Shown here: piece after piece, positions 17,658-25,937 of the stretch
Layout: the number at the start of each line of letters is the position of its first letter
Numbering within the stretch: the first letter of the stretch is position 1
Assembly (NCBI GenBank): GCA_002490705.1
Contig: DKUO01000014.1
Coordinates: forward strand, 56,216 to 120,215
Reading direction: 5' to 3'
DNA: 64,000 nucleotides
Origin: Lachnospiraceae bacterium UBA7202
GTDB lineage: Bacteria > Bacillota > Clostridia > Lachnospirales > Lachnospiraceae
The notes under the pieces: model-generated
What the model saw: only the letters and a program-made list of their open reading frames with translations
Database searches by the model: none
What the model was told of the DNA's origin: nothing
Position numbers and translations under genes: made by a program

Positions 17658-18425
17658 TTATGGTAAATAATTCACAGTGAGAATAGAAATACCCAGAATC
17701 GTAAGTACAACGCCTGTGGCGCGGTTTAATGTAACAGCCGAGGCTTTGTTTGCAAACTTTGCGGCAATTCTGGCCCAGAGAAGGGTGGATGCCACACAGA
17801 AAACCAAACAGGGAATGTCCGGCATGCCGCCGATGGCAAAATGGCTGACGGCTCCGGTGAGCGCGGTAAATGTCATGATGAATACGCTTGTGCCAACGGC
17901 TGTTTTTAACTCGTATCCCAAAAGGCTTGTCAGGAGCAGAAGCATCATCATGCCGCCGCCTGCGCCCACAAAACCACAGATGAAACCGACAATGATTCCG
18001 CTTAAGACAGATTGGAAGATACGTTTTCCGACACTGACTGTCGACATAGATTCCTTTGTCGTCATGACCGGTTTTATGATAAACTTGATACCGAGAAGCA
18101 GGGTCATAAATACGGAAAAACTGCCCATAGTAGTGTTGGGAACCAGACTGGCCACAAAACTGCCTGCCAGTGTGAACAGCAGGACGGTGACCATCATGAC
18201 GATGCCGTTTTTAATATCGAGATTTTTGTTTTTCCCGTAGGTGTATGCGCTGACGGCGCTCGCTAAAACATCGCTTGCCAAGGCGATTCCGACAGCCTCA
18301 TAGGCCGGAAGGCCGAGGAAGGTGATTAACATCGGGCTGATGACTGCGGCAGCGCTCATGCCGGCAAAACCCGTTCCCAAGCCGGCGCCGATTCCGGCGA
18401 TAAAGCAAATCAAAAATTGAAACAT
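17658..18425 (-). CDS. TSUP (TauE/SafE) family membrane transporter
   Basis: A 255-residue protein with about eight membrane spans. The repeated glycine-rich pattern of the family is visible near the start (CFIAGIGAGLGTGFAGMSAAAVISPML) and in the middle (GIIVGFICGFVGAGGGMMML). TSUP proteins export or import sulfite, sulfonates or other small organosulfur or carboxylate anions; the substrate cannot be told here. The start at 18425 is preferred because AGGAGG lies 9 bases upstream. It precedes the PocR-domain gene in the same direction, but that gene has its own -10 element. Confidence 0.85.
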   Translation of the reverse strand: MFQFLICFIAGIGAGLGTGFAGMSAAAVISPMLITFLGLPAYEAVGIALASDVLASAVSAYTYGKNKNLDIKNGIVMMVTVLLFTLAGSFVASLVPNTTMGSFSVFMTLLLGIKFIIKPVMTTKESMSTVSVGKRIFQSVLSGIIVGFICGFVGAGGGMMMLLLLTSLLGYELKTAVGTSVFIMTFTALTGAVSHFAIGGMPDIPCLVFCVASTLLWARIAAKFANKASAVTLNRATGVVLTILGISILTVNYLP

Positions 18426-18460
18426 AGCGTTGACCTCCTGTTCCATTTATTGTTCTATCC

Positions 18461-18488
18461 ATTCTATGACATGGGTAAATTTTGTCAA
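18461..18488 (-). promoter_or_regulatory. Promoter of the TSUP transporter gene
   Basis: On the minus strand TTGACA, 16 bp and TAGAAT, about 36 bp upstream of the start codon. Confidence 0.6.
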
Positions 18489-18540
18489 GATGCAAAGACG
18501 AGGGCGAAAAGCATGGGAAAACGCCATAAATGCAGTATTC

Positions 18541-18569
18541 TTGCGTGCTGCCAAAATATAAAGTATAAT
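18541..18569 (+). promoter_or_regulatory. Promoter of the unidentified membrane protein gene
   Basis: TTGCGT, 17 bp and a perfect TATAAT, about 70 bp upstream of the ATG at 18640. Confidence 0.55.
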
Positions 18570-18639
18570 ATATTAAAAATTCCGAAAAAATATATAAAAT
18601 TTGGCAGAAATACAGACAGAATCGTGAGGAGAGAACGGC

Positions 18640-19902
18640 ATGAAGGAAACCGCAAAACTATTTTTAAAAGAAATTCTGATCGTTGTGATCGGCGTTGTGG
18701 CGGGGGTGGCAGCCCTTGCTGCGACCTATTTTATTCCGCAGGAGAAAATGAAGGAAAATGCATGGGAGTCTGCCATTTTGATGCACAGGGAGGGACTTGG
18801 CTCTTTCATGTGGCCTACGGTGAAAATGACTCAGCTTGACGGGTATACGGACGGTGTGATGTTGAATACGGCCTATACGGAGACGGATGACGGAATTAGG
18901 GATATTCTGTTGGATACAAGAGTGCAGGTGAGAGAGATCAATCCGATGGAATCCTTTTATGAAGTGATTGCGTTGGAAAACAAAGAGTATCGGGTGGAGA
19001 CTTACGGAAGATACTGGCACGGGTATCAGATTCTTTGGCGGCCGCTTCTCTGTTTTTTTAATTATGGGGAGATCAGGCAGATCAATATGGCTGTGCAGCT
19101 CGCCCTGGTTTTTGCGTTCCTGTATCTGCTGTTTCTGGCGGGGGAGAAAGCGCTTGTGATTCCCTTTTTCGGCATGTATTTGTTCCTGACGCCGCTTGCC
19201 CTTTTCAGTTCCATGCAGTTTTCGCCCTGCTTTTATCTGATGCTGCTGGCATCCATGGCTTTGGTGGGGCTGCGGGCCTATTTGAATGATACAAGACGCA
19301 GCTATCTCTTTTTGATTGTCGGTATCCTGACTGCTTTTTTTGATCTGCTGACCTATCCGTTTGTGACGCTGGGCATTCCGTTAATCACCTATCTGGCGGT
19401 AGACAAAGAGTGCAGGGAAAATTGGAAAAAAAGCATAAAAGACATCGTTTTCTATTCGGTCTCATGGGGGATCGGCTATGTGGGAATGTGGGGCGCAAAG
19501 TGGGTAGCAGCATCCGTTCTCACAGATGAAAATGTGATTATGGATGCGGTGAATCAGGTGAAATTCAGAAGCGGGCATTATGAACAGGGAAGGTCCTTTT
19601 GGACTACCTTGAAGCTTAATTTTGACGCCTGCAATATGAAGTCAATTTGGGTTGTCCTGATTGCGCTAGCGCTATTTCTCTTGGCGTGCGTGATCCTGAA
19701 TTTCCGCAGGAACGGGATAAAACTGCTTCCTGTCACGGCGGTGATTCTGGTGGTATCGCTCTATCCGTTTCTCTGGTATTACCTGACGATGCATCATTCC
19801 AGCGACAATTCTTACTTTACGTGGAGGGAGTATTCGATCTGCGTGTATGGGGTGCTTACGGCGTTGGCGGTGAATATGGGACTGTCAAGAAAAAATACTT
19901 GA
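18640..19902 (+). CDS. Multi-pass membrane protein of unknown function
   Basis: A 420-residue protein that I do not recognise. It has a membrane span near residues 10-30, a periplasm-side loop of about 120 residues (DGYTDGVMLNTAYTET and REINPMESFYEVIALE), then about eight more spans. The general plan, with one early span, a large extracytoplasmic loop and many later spans, recalls GT-C glycosyltransferases and related wall or glycan enzymes, but no catalytic motif is clear. The start follows GAGGAGAGAACGGC. Its last codons and stop lie within the first copy of the 20-bp direct repeat that flanks the hicAB module. Confidence 0.7.
   Translation: MKETAKLFLKEILIVVIGVVAGVAALAATYFIPQEKMKENAWESAILMHREGLGSFMWPTVKMTQLDGYTDGVMLNTAYTETDDGIRDILLDTRVQVREINPMESFYEVIALENKEYRVETYGRYWHGYQILWRPLLCFFNYGEIRQINMAVQLALVFAFLYLLFLAGEKALVIPFFGMYLFLTPLALFSSMQFSPCFYLMLLASMALVGLRAYLNDTRRSYLFLIVGILTAFFDLLTYPFVTLGIPLITYLAVDKECRENWKKSIKDIVFYSVSWGIGYVGMWGAKWVAASVLTDENVIMDAVNQVKFRSGHYEQGRSFWTTLKLNFDACNMKSIWVVLIALALFLLACVILNFRRNGIKLLPVTAVILVVSLYPFLWYYLTMHHSSDNSYFTWREYSICVYGVLTALAVNMGLSRKNT
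19883..19902. repeat. Left copy of a 20-bp direct repeat flanking hicAB
   Basis: TGTCAAG, six A residues, then TACTTGA. The same 20 bases recur exactly at 20785-20804, and the sequences diverge at once on both sides. This copy encodes the last codons and the TGA stop of the upstream membrane protein. Confidence 0.8.
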
Positions 19903-19904
19903 AA

Positions 19905-19945
19905 ACACCGCCCCCTTTGTATTTTGTTAATTATCGGGGCGGTGT
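19905..19945. terminator. Terminator-like hairpin after the membrane protein gene
   Basis: ACACCGCCCC and GGGGCGGTGT form a perfect 10-bp stem with a 21-base loop directly after the stop codon. The following T-run is poor (TCTGATCT), so termination strength is uncertain. It also lies downstream of the convergent hicB gene. Confidence 0.55.
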
Positions 19946-19986
19946 TCTGATCTGGTAAAGAATATTCTGTTCTGAAATGCAGCCTG

Positions 19987-20415
19987 CTATAGAGATTGTA
20001 CTTTGGTTAATAAAGCATCTTGCAATACTTTTGAAAAGTTGATGCTTTTTTCCTCACAGAGAGTATTCAACCACATGGGAATGCTTAAAGTTTTTTTCAC
20101 TGCCTTGTCGCTGTGCTGTTTTGCGTATTCGGTCATATCCACCAGTATCATATTGACGAAAGCGCTGTCTATAGCAGATTCCATTTCCAAATCTTTCAAG
20201 ATGGCGGCAGGATTGATTTCGCTTAATGCACTGGGAGCCGGAAGGGGATCGCCGTCACGCAGGGCGGTAAAGAGGTATAGACCGCAGGCATCCTGAGCCA
20301 TGTGCATAGCATCTGCCATATTATCCCCAAAGGTTGCGAGACCTCCAAGGTCAGGGAAAATAACTGATATTTTATCTTCTTCCTCATAAAAAACAGCCGG
20401 GTACACATAATTCAT
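19987..20415 (-). CDS. hicB: HicB-type antitoxin
   Basis: A 142-residue antitoxin. The N-terminal HicB domain is clear: YPAVFYEEEDKISVIFPDLGGLATFGDNMADAMHMAQDACGLYL. The C-terminal part (LSIPMWLNTLCEEKSINFSKVLQDAL) looks like a ribbon-helix-helix DNA-binding domain. It should neutralise HicA and repress its own promoter. Gene order is toxin first, then antitoxin, with 42 bp between them. The module sits between copies of a 20-bp direct repeat. Confidence 0.9.
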   Translation of the reverse strand: MNYVYPAVFYEEEDKISVIFPDLGGLATFGDNMADAMHMAQDACGLYLFTALRDGDPLPAPSALSEINPAAILKDLEMESAIDSAFVNMILVDMTEYAKQHSDKAVKKTLSIPMWLNTLCEEKSINFSKVLQDALLTKVQSL

Positions 20416-20457
20416 AAAACAATGCTCCTTTCCGTGATATATTTTAAGGGGCAGAGA

Positions 20458-20640
20458 TTATTTTATCCCCGCCTGATTAAGTATGGATTTCACAATACTT
20501 TTCGGAATGTCGCCGGGATGATTAGGAACGCTTACTTTTCCGGGCTTTTTCGGGTGTTTGTACTGGTAATGTGAGCCGCTTATGTCTGACACGTACCACC
20601 CATCATCCTTTAGCAGCCGATCAGCTTCTCTGAATCTCAT
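20458..20640 (-). CDS. hicA: HicA-type mRNA interferase toxin
   Basis: A 60-residue basic protein with the HicA fold and its catalytic histidine in GSHYQYKHPKKPGKVSVPNHPGDI; the GSHYQY block is characteristic. Toxins of this family cleave mRNA independently of the ribosome and are held inactive by HicB. AGGAGG lies 6 bases before the start (reading TACAGGAGGAACATAG on the minus strand). Confidence 0.92.
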   Translation of the reverse strand: MRFREADRLLKDDGWYVSDISGSHYQYKHPKKPGKVSVPNHPGDIPKSIVKSILNQAGIK

Positions 20641-20660
20641 CTATGTTCCTCCTGTACTAT

Positions 20661-20686
20661 ATTATATGATAGCACGTATTTTACGT
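20661..20686 (-). promoter_or_regulatory. hicAB promoter with candidate operator
   Basis: A perfect -10 box (TATAAT on the minus strand) lies at 20661-20666. Just upstream, ACGTA and TACGT form an inverted repeat around three T residues (20674-20686), placed where HicB could block RNA polymerase. No good -35 box is seen. Autoregulation is inferred from the family. Confidence 0.45.
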
Positions 20687-20784
20687 ATCGACAAGGGCGA
20701 AATAAGGTTATTTATATACATTTTTCAGATGGATATTATATACGAATACAGCGAGAGTATGTAAATTTCAGATTTATATATTAG

Positions 20785-20804
20785 TGTCAAGAAAAAATAC
20801 TTGA
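20785..20804. repeat. Right copy of the 20-bp direct repeat flanking hicAB
   Basis: Identical to 19883-19902. Its last four bases form the start of the -35 box of the ylxM promoter, so an ancestral single copy would have joined the end of the membrane protein gene directly to that promoter. Confidence 0.8.
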
Positions 20805-20829
20805 CATGCATTTCTCTTTATTGTAAAAT
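20801..20829 (+). promoter_or_regulatory. Promoter of the ylxM-ffh operon
   Basis: Consensus TTGACA, 17 bp and TAAAAT, about 50 bp upstream of ylxM. The leader contains a CAGTCGGCTG/CAGCCGGC dyad (about 20831-20867) that could fold into a hairpin before the start codon. Confidence 0.75.
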
Positions 20830-20877
20830 GCAACAGTCGGCTGTTGTTTTCGAGAAAACAGCCGGCAGGGGAAAAAC

Positions 20878-21231
20878 ATGGAAAAGATCGTAGAACAGGG
20901 TTTATTGTATGACTTCTATGGAGAGCTGCTGACAGGACACCAGCAGGAAATCTATGAGAGCGTTGTGTATGAAAACCTTTCCCTCGGAGAGATTGCCGAG
21001 GCGGAGGGCATCAGCAGGCAGGCGGTTCACGATATTGTGAAGCGCTGCGATAAGACGCTTTTGGGATATGAAGAGAAACTCAGGCTGGTTGCCAAATTCG
21101 CAAGCATCAAAGAGAAGATTTCACAGATCAATGAGCTTTCCGTCAGGTTTGAGAGCGGACAGCTGCAAGACCAGAAAGTTTACGGATCGCAGATCAGGGA
21201 TCTGTCAGATCAGATTATGCAGGAGTTGTAG
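20878..21231 (+). CDS. ylxM: YlxM family DNA-binding protein, SRP-associated
   Basis: A 117-residue helical protein with a helix-turn-helix (NLSLGEIAEAEGISRQAVHDIVKR, residues about 39-62) and a helical C-terminus. YlxM is almost always encoded directly upstream of ffh in Firmicutes, and in streptococci it has been linked to SRP function. ffh begins 46 bp downstream. Confidence 0.93.
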   Translation: MEKIVEQGLLYDFYGELLTGHQQEIYESVVYENLSLGEIAEAEGISRQAVHDIVKRCDKTLLGYEEKLRLVAKFASIKEKISQINELSVRFESGQLQDQKVYGSQIRDLSDQIMQEL

Positions 21232-21277
21232 TTCCTGAAACCGGCAGTTTGGGCTGCGGGAGAAAGGCGTAAGACAG

Positions 21278-22645
21278 ATGGCGTTTGAGAGTCTGACGGA
21301 TAAACTGCAAAATGTGTTTAAAAATCTGAGGGGTAAAGGACGCCTGACAGAGGAGGACGTCAAGGCCGCTTTGAAAGAAGTGAAGATGGCCCTTTTGGAA
21401 GCTGACGTCAACTTCAAGGTGGTGAAGCAGTTCGTCAAGGCGGTGGAGGAGCGCGCTGTCGGGGCCGATGTGATGAATGGTCTGAATCCCGGTCAGATGG
21501 TGATTAAGATTGTCAACGAGGAAATGGTCTCGCTGATGGGCTCTGAAACGACGGAGATCGAGATGCAGCCGGGCAAGTCCGTCACGGTGATTATGATGTG
21601 CGGCCTACAGGGTGCAGGTAAGACCACCACCACGGCGAAGATTGCCGGGAAGCTTAAGCTGAAAGGCAAGAAACCGCTGCTTGTGGCGTGCGATGTATAC
21701 CGTCCGGCGGCGATCAAACAGCTACAGATCAACGGGGAAAAGCAGCAGGTCGATGTGTTTTCCATGGGGGAGAACCACAGGCCCGCAGACATTGCGGCGG
21801 CGGCTTTGGAACATGCCAGGAAGAACGGCCACAACGTAGTCATTTTGGATACGGCGGGCCGCTTGCATATAGACGAAGAGATGATGGCGGAACTGATCGG
21901 CATCAAGAACGATATGGAAGTGCACCAGACGCTTTTGGTGGTGGACGCCATGACAGGTCAGGACGCCGTCAATGTGGCGAAGGAATTTGATGAAAAGGTC
22001 GGGATAGACGGCGTGGTGCTGTCCAAGATGGACGGAGACTCCAGAGGCGGCGCGGCCCTTTCGATTAAGGCGGTGACAGGAAAGCCGATTCTCTATATCG
22101 GTATGGGAGAAAAACTCTCCGATCTGGAGCAGTTTTATCCGGACCGTATGGCCAACCGGATTCTCGGCATGGGCGATGTGCTCACGCTGATTGAGAAGGC
22201 ACAGCAGAATCTTGACATAGACGAAGAGAAAGAAAAAGAGATGGCTGCCCGCATGAAAAAGGGCAAGTTCGATTTCGAGGATTACCTCGAGAGCATGAAG
22301 CAGATGCGGAACATGGGCGGCCTTTCAGGGATTTTAAGTATGATGCCCGGTATGGGCAGACAGATGGAGGATATTGAAGCTGCGGTGGATGAAAAACAGC
22401 TGGCCCGTATGGAGGCGATTGTTCTCAGCATGACGCCGCAGGAGCGGCAGAACCCGAAGCTGTTAAATCCCAGCCGGAAAGGGCGGATCGCCAAGGGAGC
22501 CGGCGTGGATATCGCGGTCGTCAACCGGTTTATCAAGCAGTTTGAACAGTCGCAGAAAATGATGAAGCAGCTTCCCGGTATGATGGGCGGCAAGAAGGGA
22601 CGCGGCTTGTTCGGCGGCATGGGTGGTATGAAATTCCCATTTTAG
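21278..22645 (+). CDS. ffh: Signal recognition particle protein Ffh
   Basis: A 455-residue SRP54 GTPase that binds the 4.5S/SRP RNA and signal peptides at the ribosome and docks with FtsY. The NG domain shows GLQGAGKTTTTAKIAGKL, CDVYRPAAIKQL, LDTAGRLHIDEEMM and LSKMDGDSRGG. The methionine-rich M domain (about 325-435) contains MKQMRNMGGLSGILSMMPGMG and the RNA-binding stretch NPSRKGRIAKGAGV. Length and ending (GMKFPF) are normal. It is followed by rpsP in the conserved order. Confidence 0.98.
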   Translation: MAFESLTDKLQNVFKNLRGKGRLTEEDVKAALKEVKMALLEADVNFKVVKQFVKAVEERAVGADVMNGLNPGQMVIKIVNEEMVSLMGSETTEIEMQPGKSVTVIMMCGLQGAGKTTTTAKIAGKLKLKGKKPLLVACDVYRPAAIKQLQINGEKQQVDVFSMGENHRPADIAAAALEHARKNGHNVVILDTAGRLHIDEEMMAELIGIKNDMEVHQTLLVVDAMTGQDAVNVAKEFDEKVGIDGVVLSKMDGDSRGGAALSIKAVTGKPILYIGMGEKLSDLEQFYPDRMANRILGMGDVLTLIEKAQQNLDIDEEKEKEMAARMKKGKFDFEDYLESMKQMRNMGGLSGILSMMPGMGRQMEDIEAAVDEKQLARMEAIVLSMTPQERQNPKLLNPSRKGRIAKGAGVDIAVVNRFIKQFEQSQKMMKQLPGMMGGKKGRGLFGGMGGMKFPF

Positions 22646-22686
22646 GGTTTCAAAAATAAATTATTTTACAATGGAGGCAAAGAAAA

Positions 22687-22932
22687 ATGGCAGTTAAGAT
22701 CAGATTAAGAAGAATGGGACAGAAGAAGCATCCTTTTTACAGGATTGTTGTGGCGGATTCCAGATCTCCCAGAGACGGCAGATGTATTGCGGAGATCGGC
22801 ACATACGACCCCAATACGGATCCCAGTACCTACAAGGTAAACGAGGAGGAGGCAAAGAAGTGGCTCGCCAACGGCGCACAGCCCACAGAGATTGTAAGCC
22901 GTATCTTCAAGACAGTAGGCGTGACAAAATAA
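22687..22932 (+). CDS. rpsP: 30S ribosomal protein S16
   Basis: An 81-residue basic protein with the S16 opening [30 protein letters not shown] and IAEIGTYDP. It assembles early into the 30S body. AATGGAGGCAAAGAAAA before the ATG supplies a strong site. It lies between ffh and khpA, as usual in Firmicutes. Confidence 0.98.
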   Translation: MAVKIRLRRMGQKKHPFYRIVVADSRSPRDGRCIAEIGTYDPNTDPSTYKVNEEEAKKWLANGAQPTEIVSRIFKTVGVTK

Positions 22933-22963
22933 GAGGGTTTCAGATCGCTTTTGGAGGTGGACT

Positions 22964-23191
22964 ATGAAAGAATTGGTTGAAGTGATCGCAAAAGCTCTTG
23001 TGGAGAACCCTGACGAAGTGGTGGTGACACAGAAGGAGGACGGTAAGAATATTACCGTGGAGCTTCATGTGGCTCCCTCTGACATGGGTAAGGTTATTGG
23101 AAAACAGGGACGTATTGCGAAAGCGATCCGCTCTGTTGTCAAAGCTGCGTCATCCAAGGACAATAAGAGAGTGGATGTAGAGATCATCTGA
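22964..23191 (+). CDS. khpA: KH-domain RNA-binding protein KhpA
   Basis: A 75-residue single KH domain with the RNA-gripping loop GKVIGKQGRIAKAIRSVVKAAS. KhpA works with KhpB/Jag in RNA binding and cell-size control in Gram-positive bacteria. Its place between rpsP and rimM is conserved (ylqC in Bacillus). GGAGGTGG precedes the start. Confidence 0.95.
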   Translation: MKELVEVIAKALVENPDEVVVTQKEDGKNITVELHVAPSDMGKVIGKQGRIAKAIRSVVKAASSKDNKRVDVEII

Positions 23192-23197
23192 CGGATC

Positions 23198-23232
23198 AGC
23201 CTCACGGATTCTCCTGTGAGGCTTTTCTTTTG
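23198..23232 (+). terminator. Terminator between khpA and rimM
   Basis: AGCCTCAC and GTGAGGCT form an 8-bp stem with an 11-base loop, followed by TTTCTTTTGTT. It partly separates the rpsP-khpA part of the operon from rimM-trmD. Confidence 0.75.
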
Positions 23233-23248
23233 TTGACGGGAGAGTGTT

Positions 23249-23755
23249 ATGAACGACGAACTACAGGTGGGTGTGATTACCCAGACGCACGGGATCCGGG
23301 GGGAGGTTAAGGTGTTTCCCACCACGGACGACGCGAACCGTTTTAAAAAACTGAAGGAAGTGACGTTAGATACCGGAAGGGAGCGTATTCCCATGGAGAT
23401 CGAGAACGTTAAGTTTTTTAAACAGTTTGTGATTTTAAAGTTTAAGGGATATGACTCCATCAATGATGTGGAAAAATATAAGCAGGGAAAGCTCTTGGTT
23501 ACGCGGGACAAGGCGGTTAAATTACAGAAGGACGAGTATTTTGTGGCCGATCTGATCGGGTCATTGGTGGTGACGGATGAGGGAGAACCGTTTGGTACGC
23601 TGAAAGACGTGCTGGCTACAGGCGCAAACGACGTCTATGTGGTGGACAGGCAGGACGGCACGGAGGCGCTGCTTCCGGCAATCAAAGATTGCGTGAAGAC
23701 AGTGGACATGGAAGAGAAAAAAATTACCGTGCATATTATGGACGGGTTATTATAG
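23249..23755 (+). CDS. rimM: Ribosome maturation factor RimM
   Basis: A 168-residue two-domain beta-barrel protein. The N-terminal domain opens with [22 protein letters not shown]; the PRC-barrel domain contains [37 protein letters not shown] and ends with [22 protein letters not shown]. RimM binds S19 and aids 30S head maturation. It is directly followed by trmD. Confidence 0.96.
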   Translation: MNDELQVGVITQTHGIRGEVKVFPTTDDANRFKKLKEVTLDTGRERIPMEIENVKFFKQFVILKFKGYDSINDVEKYKQGKLLVTRDKAVKLQKDEYFVADLIGSLVVTDEGEPFGTLKDVLATGANDVYVVDRQDGTEALLPAIKDCVKTVDMEEKKITVHIMDGLL

Positions 23756-23807
23756 TTTGGCAAACAGGCGTGATCAGAACGGAATCATGCTGTGAGGAAA
23801 GAATACC

Positions 23808-24527
23808 ATGGTTGCATTTCATATTTTGACGCTCTTTCCTGAGATGGTGATGCAGGGACTGAGCGCCAGCATTCTCGGAAGGGCAGCGAAAAGCGGCTGC
23901 ATTTCGATAGAGACAGTCAATATCAGGGATTATACCCTGGACAAACACGGAAAAGTGGATGATTACACTTATGGCGGCGGTGCGGGAATGCTGATGCAGG
24001 CACAGCCGGTTTATGATGCCTATCAGTCTGTTGCCGGGCGTATCGGGCAGGAAAGGGCGCACCGTGTCGTTTATCTCACGCCCCAGGGGAAGACCTTCTG
24101 TCAGGAGATGGCGCAGGAGATGGCGCAGGAGAGTGATTTGATTTTTCTCTGCGGGCATTATGAGGGGATTGATGAGAGGGTGCTGGAGGAGATTGTGACG
24201 GATGAGGTTTCCATCGGCGATTATGTGCTGACGGGCGGCGAGCTTCCTGCTATGGTGATGATCGATGCCATTGCAAGGCTGGTGCCCGGCGTTCTTCACA
24301 ATGGGGAGTCGGCGCAGACAGAATCCTTTGGCGACGGGCTCTTGGAGTATCCGCAGTATTCCCGGCCGGAGGTTTGGCACGAAAAGAGAGTGCCGGAGAT
24401 TCTGCTTTCCGGCGATCATGCGAAGGTGGATGCATGGCGGCTTGAGCAGTCCCTCCAGCGGACGAAGGAGAGAAGGCCGGATCTGTATGCAAAGTATCAG
24501 GAGGCACATGCGGTGGAGAAGAAATAA
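23808..24527 (+). CDS. trmD: tRNA (guanine-N1)-methyltransferase TrmD
   Basis: A 239-residue SPOUT-class enzyme that makes m1G37 in tRNA and prevents +1 frameshifting. Family blocks are HILTLFPEM, DDYTYGGGAGMLMQ, FLCGHYEGIDERVLEE and the trefoil-knot segment IGDYVLTGGELPAMVMIDAIARLVPGVL. A 12-bp unit is repeated about 2.4 times near 24102-24131, giving EMAQEMAQE in a variable helix. The gene is intact. rplS, normally next, is displaced by 2.16 kb of accessory DNA. Confidence 0.97.
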   Translation: MVAFHILTLFPEMVMQGLSASILGRAAKSGCISIETVNIRDYTLDKHGKVDDYTYGGGAGMLMQAQPVYDAYQSVAGRIGQERAHRVVYLTPQGKTFCQEMAQEMAQESDLIFLCGHYEGIDERVLEEIVTDEVSIGDYVLTGGELPAMVMIDAIARLVPGVLHNGESAQTESFGDGLLEYPQYSRPEVWHEKRVPEILLSGDHAKVDAWRLEQSLQRTKERRPDLYAKYQEAHAVEKK

Positions 24528-24654
24528 ATTTTTATGAGAAGAGGGAAAGTGTAACGTTCTGAAAATCTCCATAAAATGGTAAAACCACAAGATATTGGAA
24601 TTTCCGAGTGAGAGGTATCAACATATTGTAGCTTATAAATAATCTAAAAAACGT

Positions 24655-24683
24655 TTGAAATCGGACAAGGTATGTTATATAAT
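24655..24683 (+). promoter_or_regulatory. Promoter of the secreted protein gene
   Basis: TTGAAA, 17 bp and a perfect TATAAT in the AT-rich 290-bp gap after trmD, about 135 bp upstream of the start codon at 24818. I see no clear terminator after trmD in this gap. Confidence 0.6.
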
Positions 24684-24817
24684 AAACCACGTAAGGCATC
24701 AGTTCATGAACGCCGGAGCGGATGATGGCGGTCATGGCAGATGCAAAATGGCAAAATAAAAGGGATAACGGCATGAGAGTAAACGGCATGAAAATCCCTG
24801 TAAGGAGGAGAAGGAAA

Positions 24818-25774
24818 ATGAAGACAGTGAGAAAAGTGCTGGCGTTTATGCTGGCGGCAGGCTTGATGGTATCGGCGATGTCGGTGTTTGCGAGTGGTAG
24901 TTATCATTATACAACCGCACCGACGGGAATGGGTGTTTTAAATGATGGCGTGAACTATGACAAGGGCGGCCTTTTTAAGCCTTATATTGATCCTGGTAAT
25001 GATGGGTCTCATGGGAGGTATGCTGGAAATTATGCGCCGACCGATGCGAAAGATGGAGATGAGTGGTATGATACGACTAACGGAACTAGTGTCGGCACAT
25101 GGTATTGGTTTGATGACGGCAAGTGGTGGACTGAAAAGCTTGATGAGAACGGCAATTACATGTATGATGAGAACGGTAATATCCTGTATGATGAGTACAC
25201 CGGCAGATTTGCATCTCAGGCCAGCTTCGGCAGCTCCGACAGTAAATCCGACGACGGCCCGCGTCCTCTGAGTGATCAGGATATCGCTGCAATCAACCAG
25301 CGCGCGGAGGCGGAGGCAGTACAGCGTGCAGCCAATGACGAAGGCTTTGCGGATTTAGGAGATATGTATCAGGCGGCAGAGAAGAACTTGTCCGCAGGCG
25401 AGTTTTACAATAATGCGGTAACGAGCACGCCCGGCATTGAGAATGCGGTGACCGTAGGACAGGGCGGCAACCTGATCGTAGACGGACAGGTGACCAACAT
25501 GTCCGCAACCATCAGCAAAGTGACCAACCGCGCTTACGTGGATTCCGTCCGCATCGAGCAGGAGGGAAGAGTTCTGAACGTGGTTGACGTCAGCTATCCT
25601 GCTGTGAATGCCACCATTAACTTCTATATGCCCGGCATCACCGGTGCGGAAAACATCGTGGCATTGCAGTACAGTGCGGGTACATGGGTTAATGTAGAAG
25701 TTGTTGAGGTAAGAGCAGACCACGTGACCCTGAACATGAAGGGCAACGGCGTTGTGGCATTTATCGCGAAGTAA
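24818..25774 (+). CDS. Secreted protein of unknown function
   Basis: A 318-residue protein. A clear signal peptide (basic MKTVRKV, a hydrophobic core, likely cleavage after SVFA near residue 25) sends it out of the cell. Next comes a tyrosine-, glycine- and aspartate-rich region with DEWYDTTNG, TWYWFDDGKWW and a short repeated DENGN motif. The C-terminal half (about 150-318) looks beta-rich and ends in NGVVAFIAK, with no anchor. I do not recognise the family. AAGGAGG upstream of ATG 24818 decides the start; the longer frame lacks a site. It has its own promoter and terminator, so it is a free-standing insertion between trmD and rplS. Confidence 0.75.
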   Translation: MKTVRKVLAFMLAAGLMVSAMSVFASGSYHYTTAPTGMGVLNDGVNYDKGGLFKPYIDPGNDGSHGRYAGNYAPTDAKDGDEWYDTTNGTSVGTWYWFDDGKWWTEKLDENGNYMYDENGNILYDEYTGRFASQASFGSSDSKSDDGPRPLSDQDIAAINQRAEAEAVQRAANDEGFADLGDMYQAAEKNLSAGEFYNNAVTSTPGIENAVTVGQGGNLIVDGQVTNMSATISKVTNRAYVDSVRIEQEGRVLNVVDVSYPAVNATINFYMPGITGAENIVALQYSAGTWVNVEVVEVRADHVTLNMKGNGVVAFIAK

Positions 25775-25823
25775 GAAATTCCCGATACCGTAAGGTATAA
25801 AAAATACATAGGCGTATGGTTCG

Positions 25824-25868
25824 ACCACTGCCGTGCAGGGTGTAATGACTGCGGCAGTGGTTCTTTTT
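25824..25868 (+). terminator. Terminator of the secreted protein gene
   Basis: ACCACTGCCG and CGGCAGTGGT form a perfect 10-bp stem with an 18-base loop, then TCTTTTT. It is a strong intrinsic terminator that also insulates downstream genes from trmD transcription. Confidence 0.85.
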
Positions 25869-25876
25869 ATCATGGC

Positions 25877-25904
25877 TTGAATTTAGCTTAAAATCTGTTA
25901 TAAT
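25877..25904 (+). promoter_or_regulatory. Promoter of the DUF4258/YgiT pair
   Basis: TTGAAT, 16 bp and a perfect TATAAT, 33 bp upstream of the DUF4258 start. Confidence 0.6.
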
Positions 25905-25937
25905 TTAGAATACTATAGATAGAAGAGTTGGTGTAAA

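Noticed and set aside
24102..24131. 12-bp tandem repeat in trmD as a possible phase-variable tract
   Set aside because: Only about 2.4 units, a multiple of three, in a variable helix; it cannot switch the frame and gives a protein of normal length.
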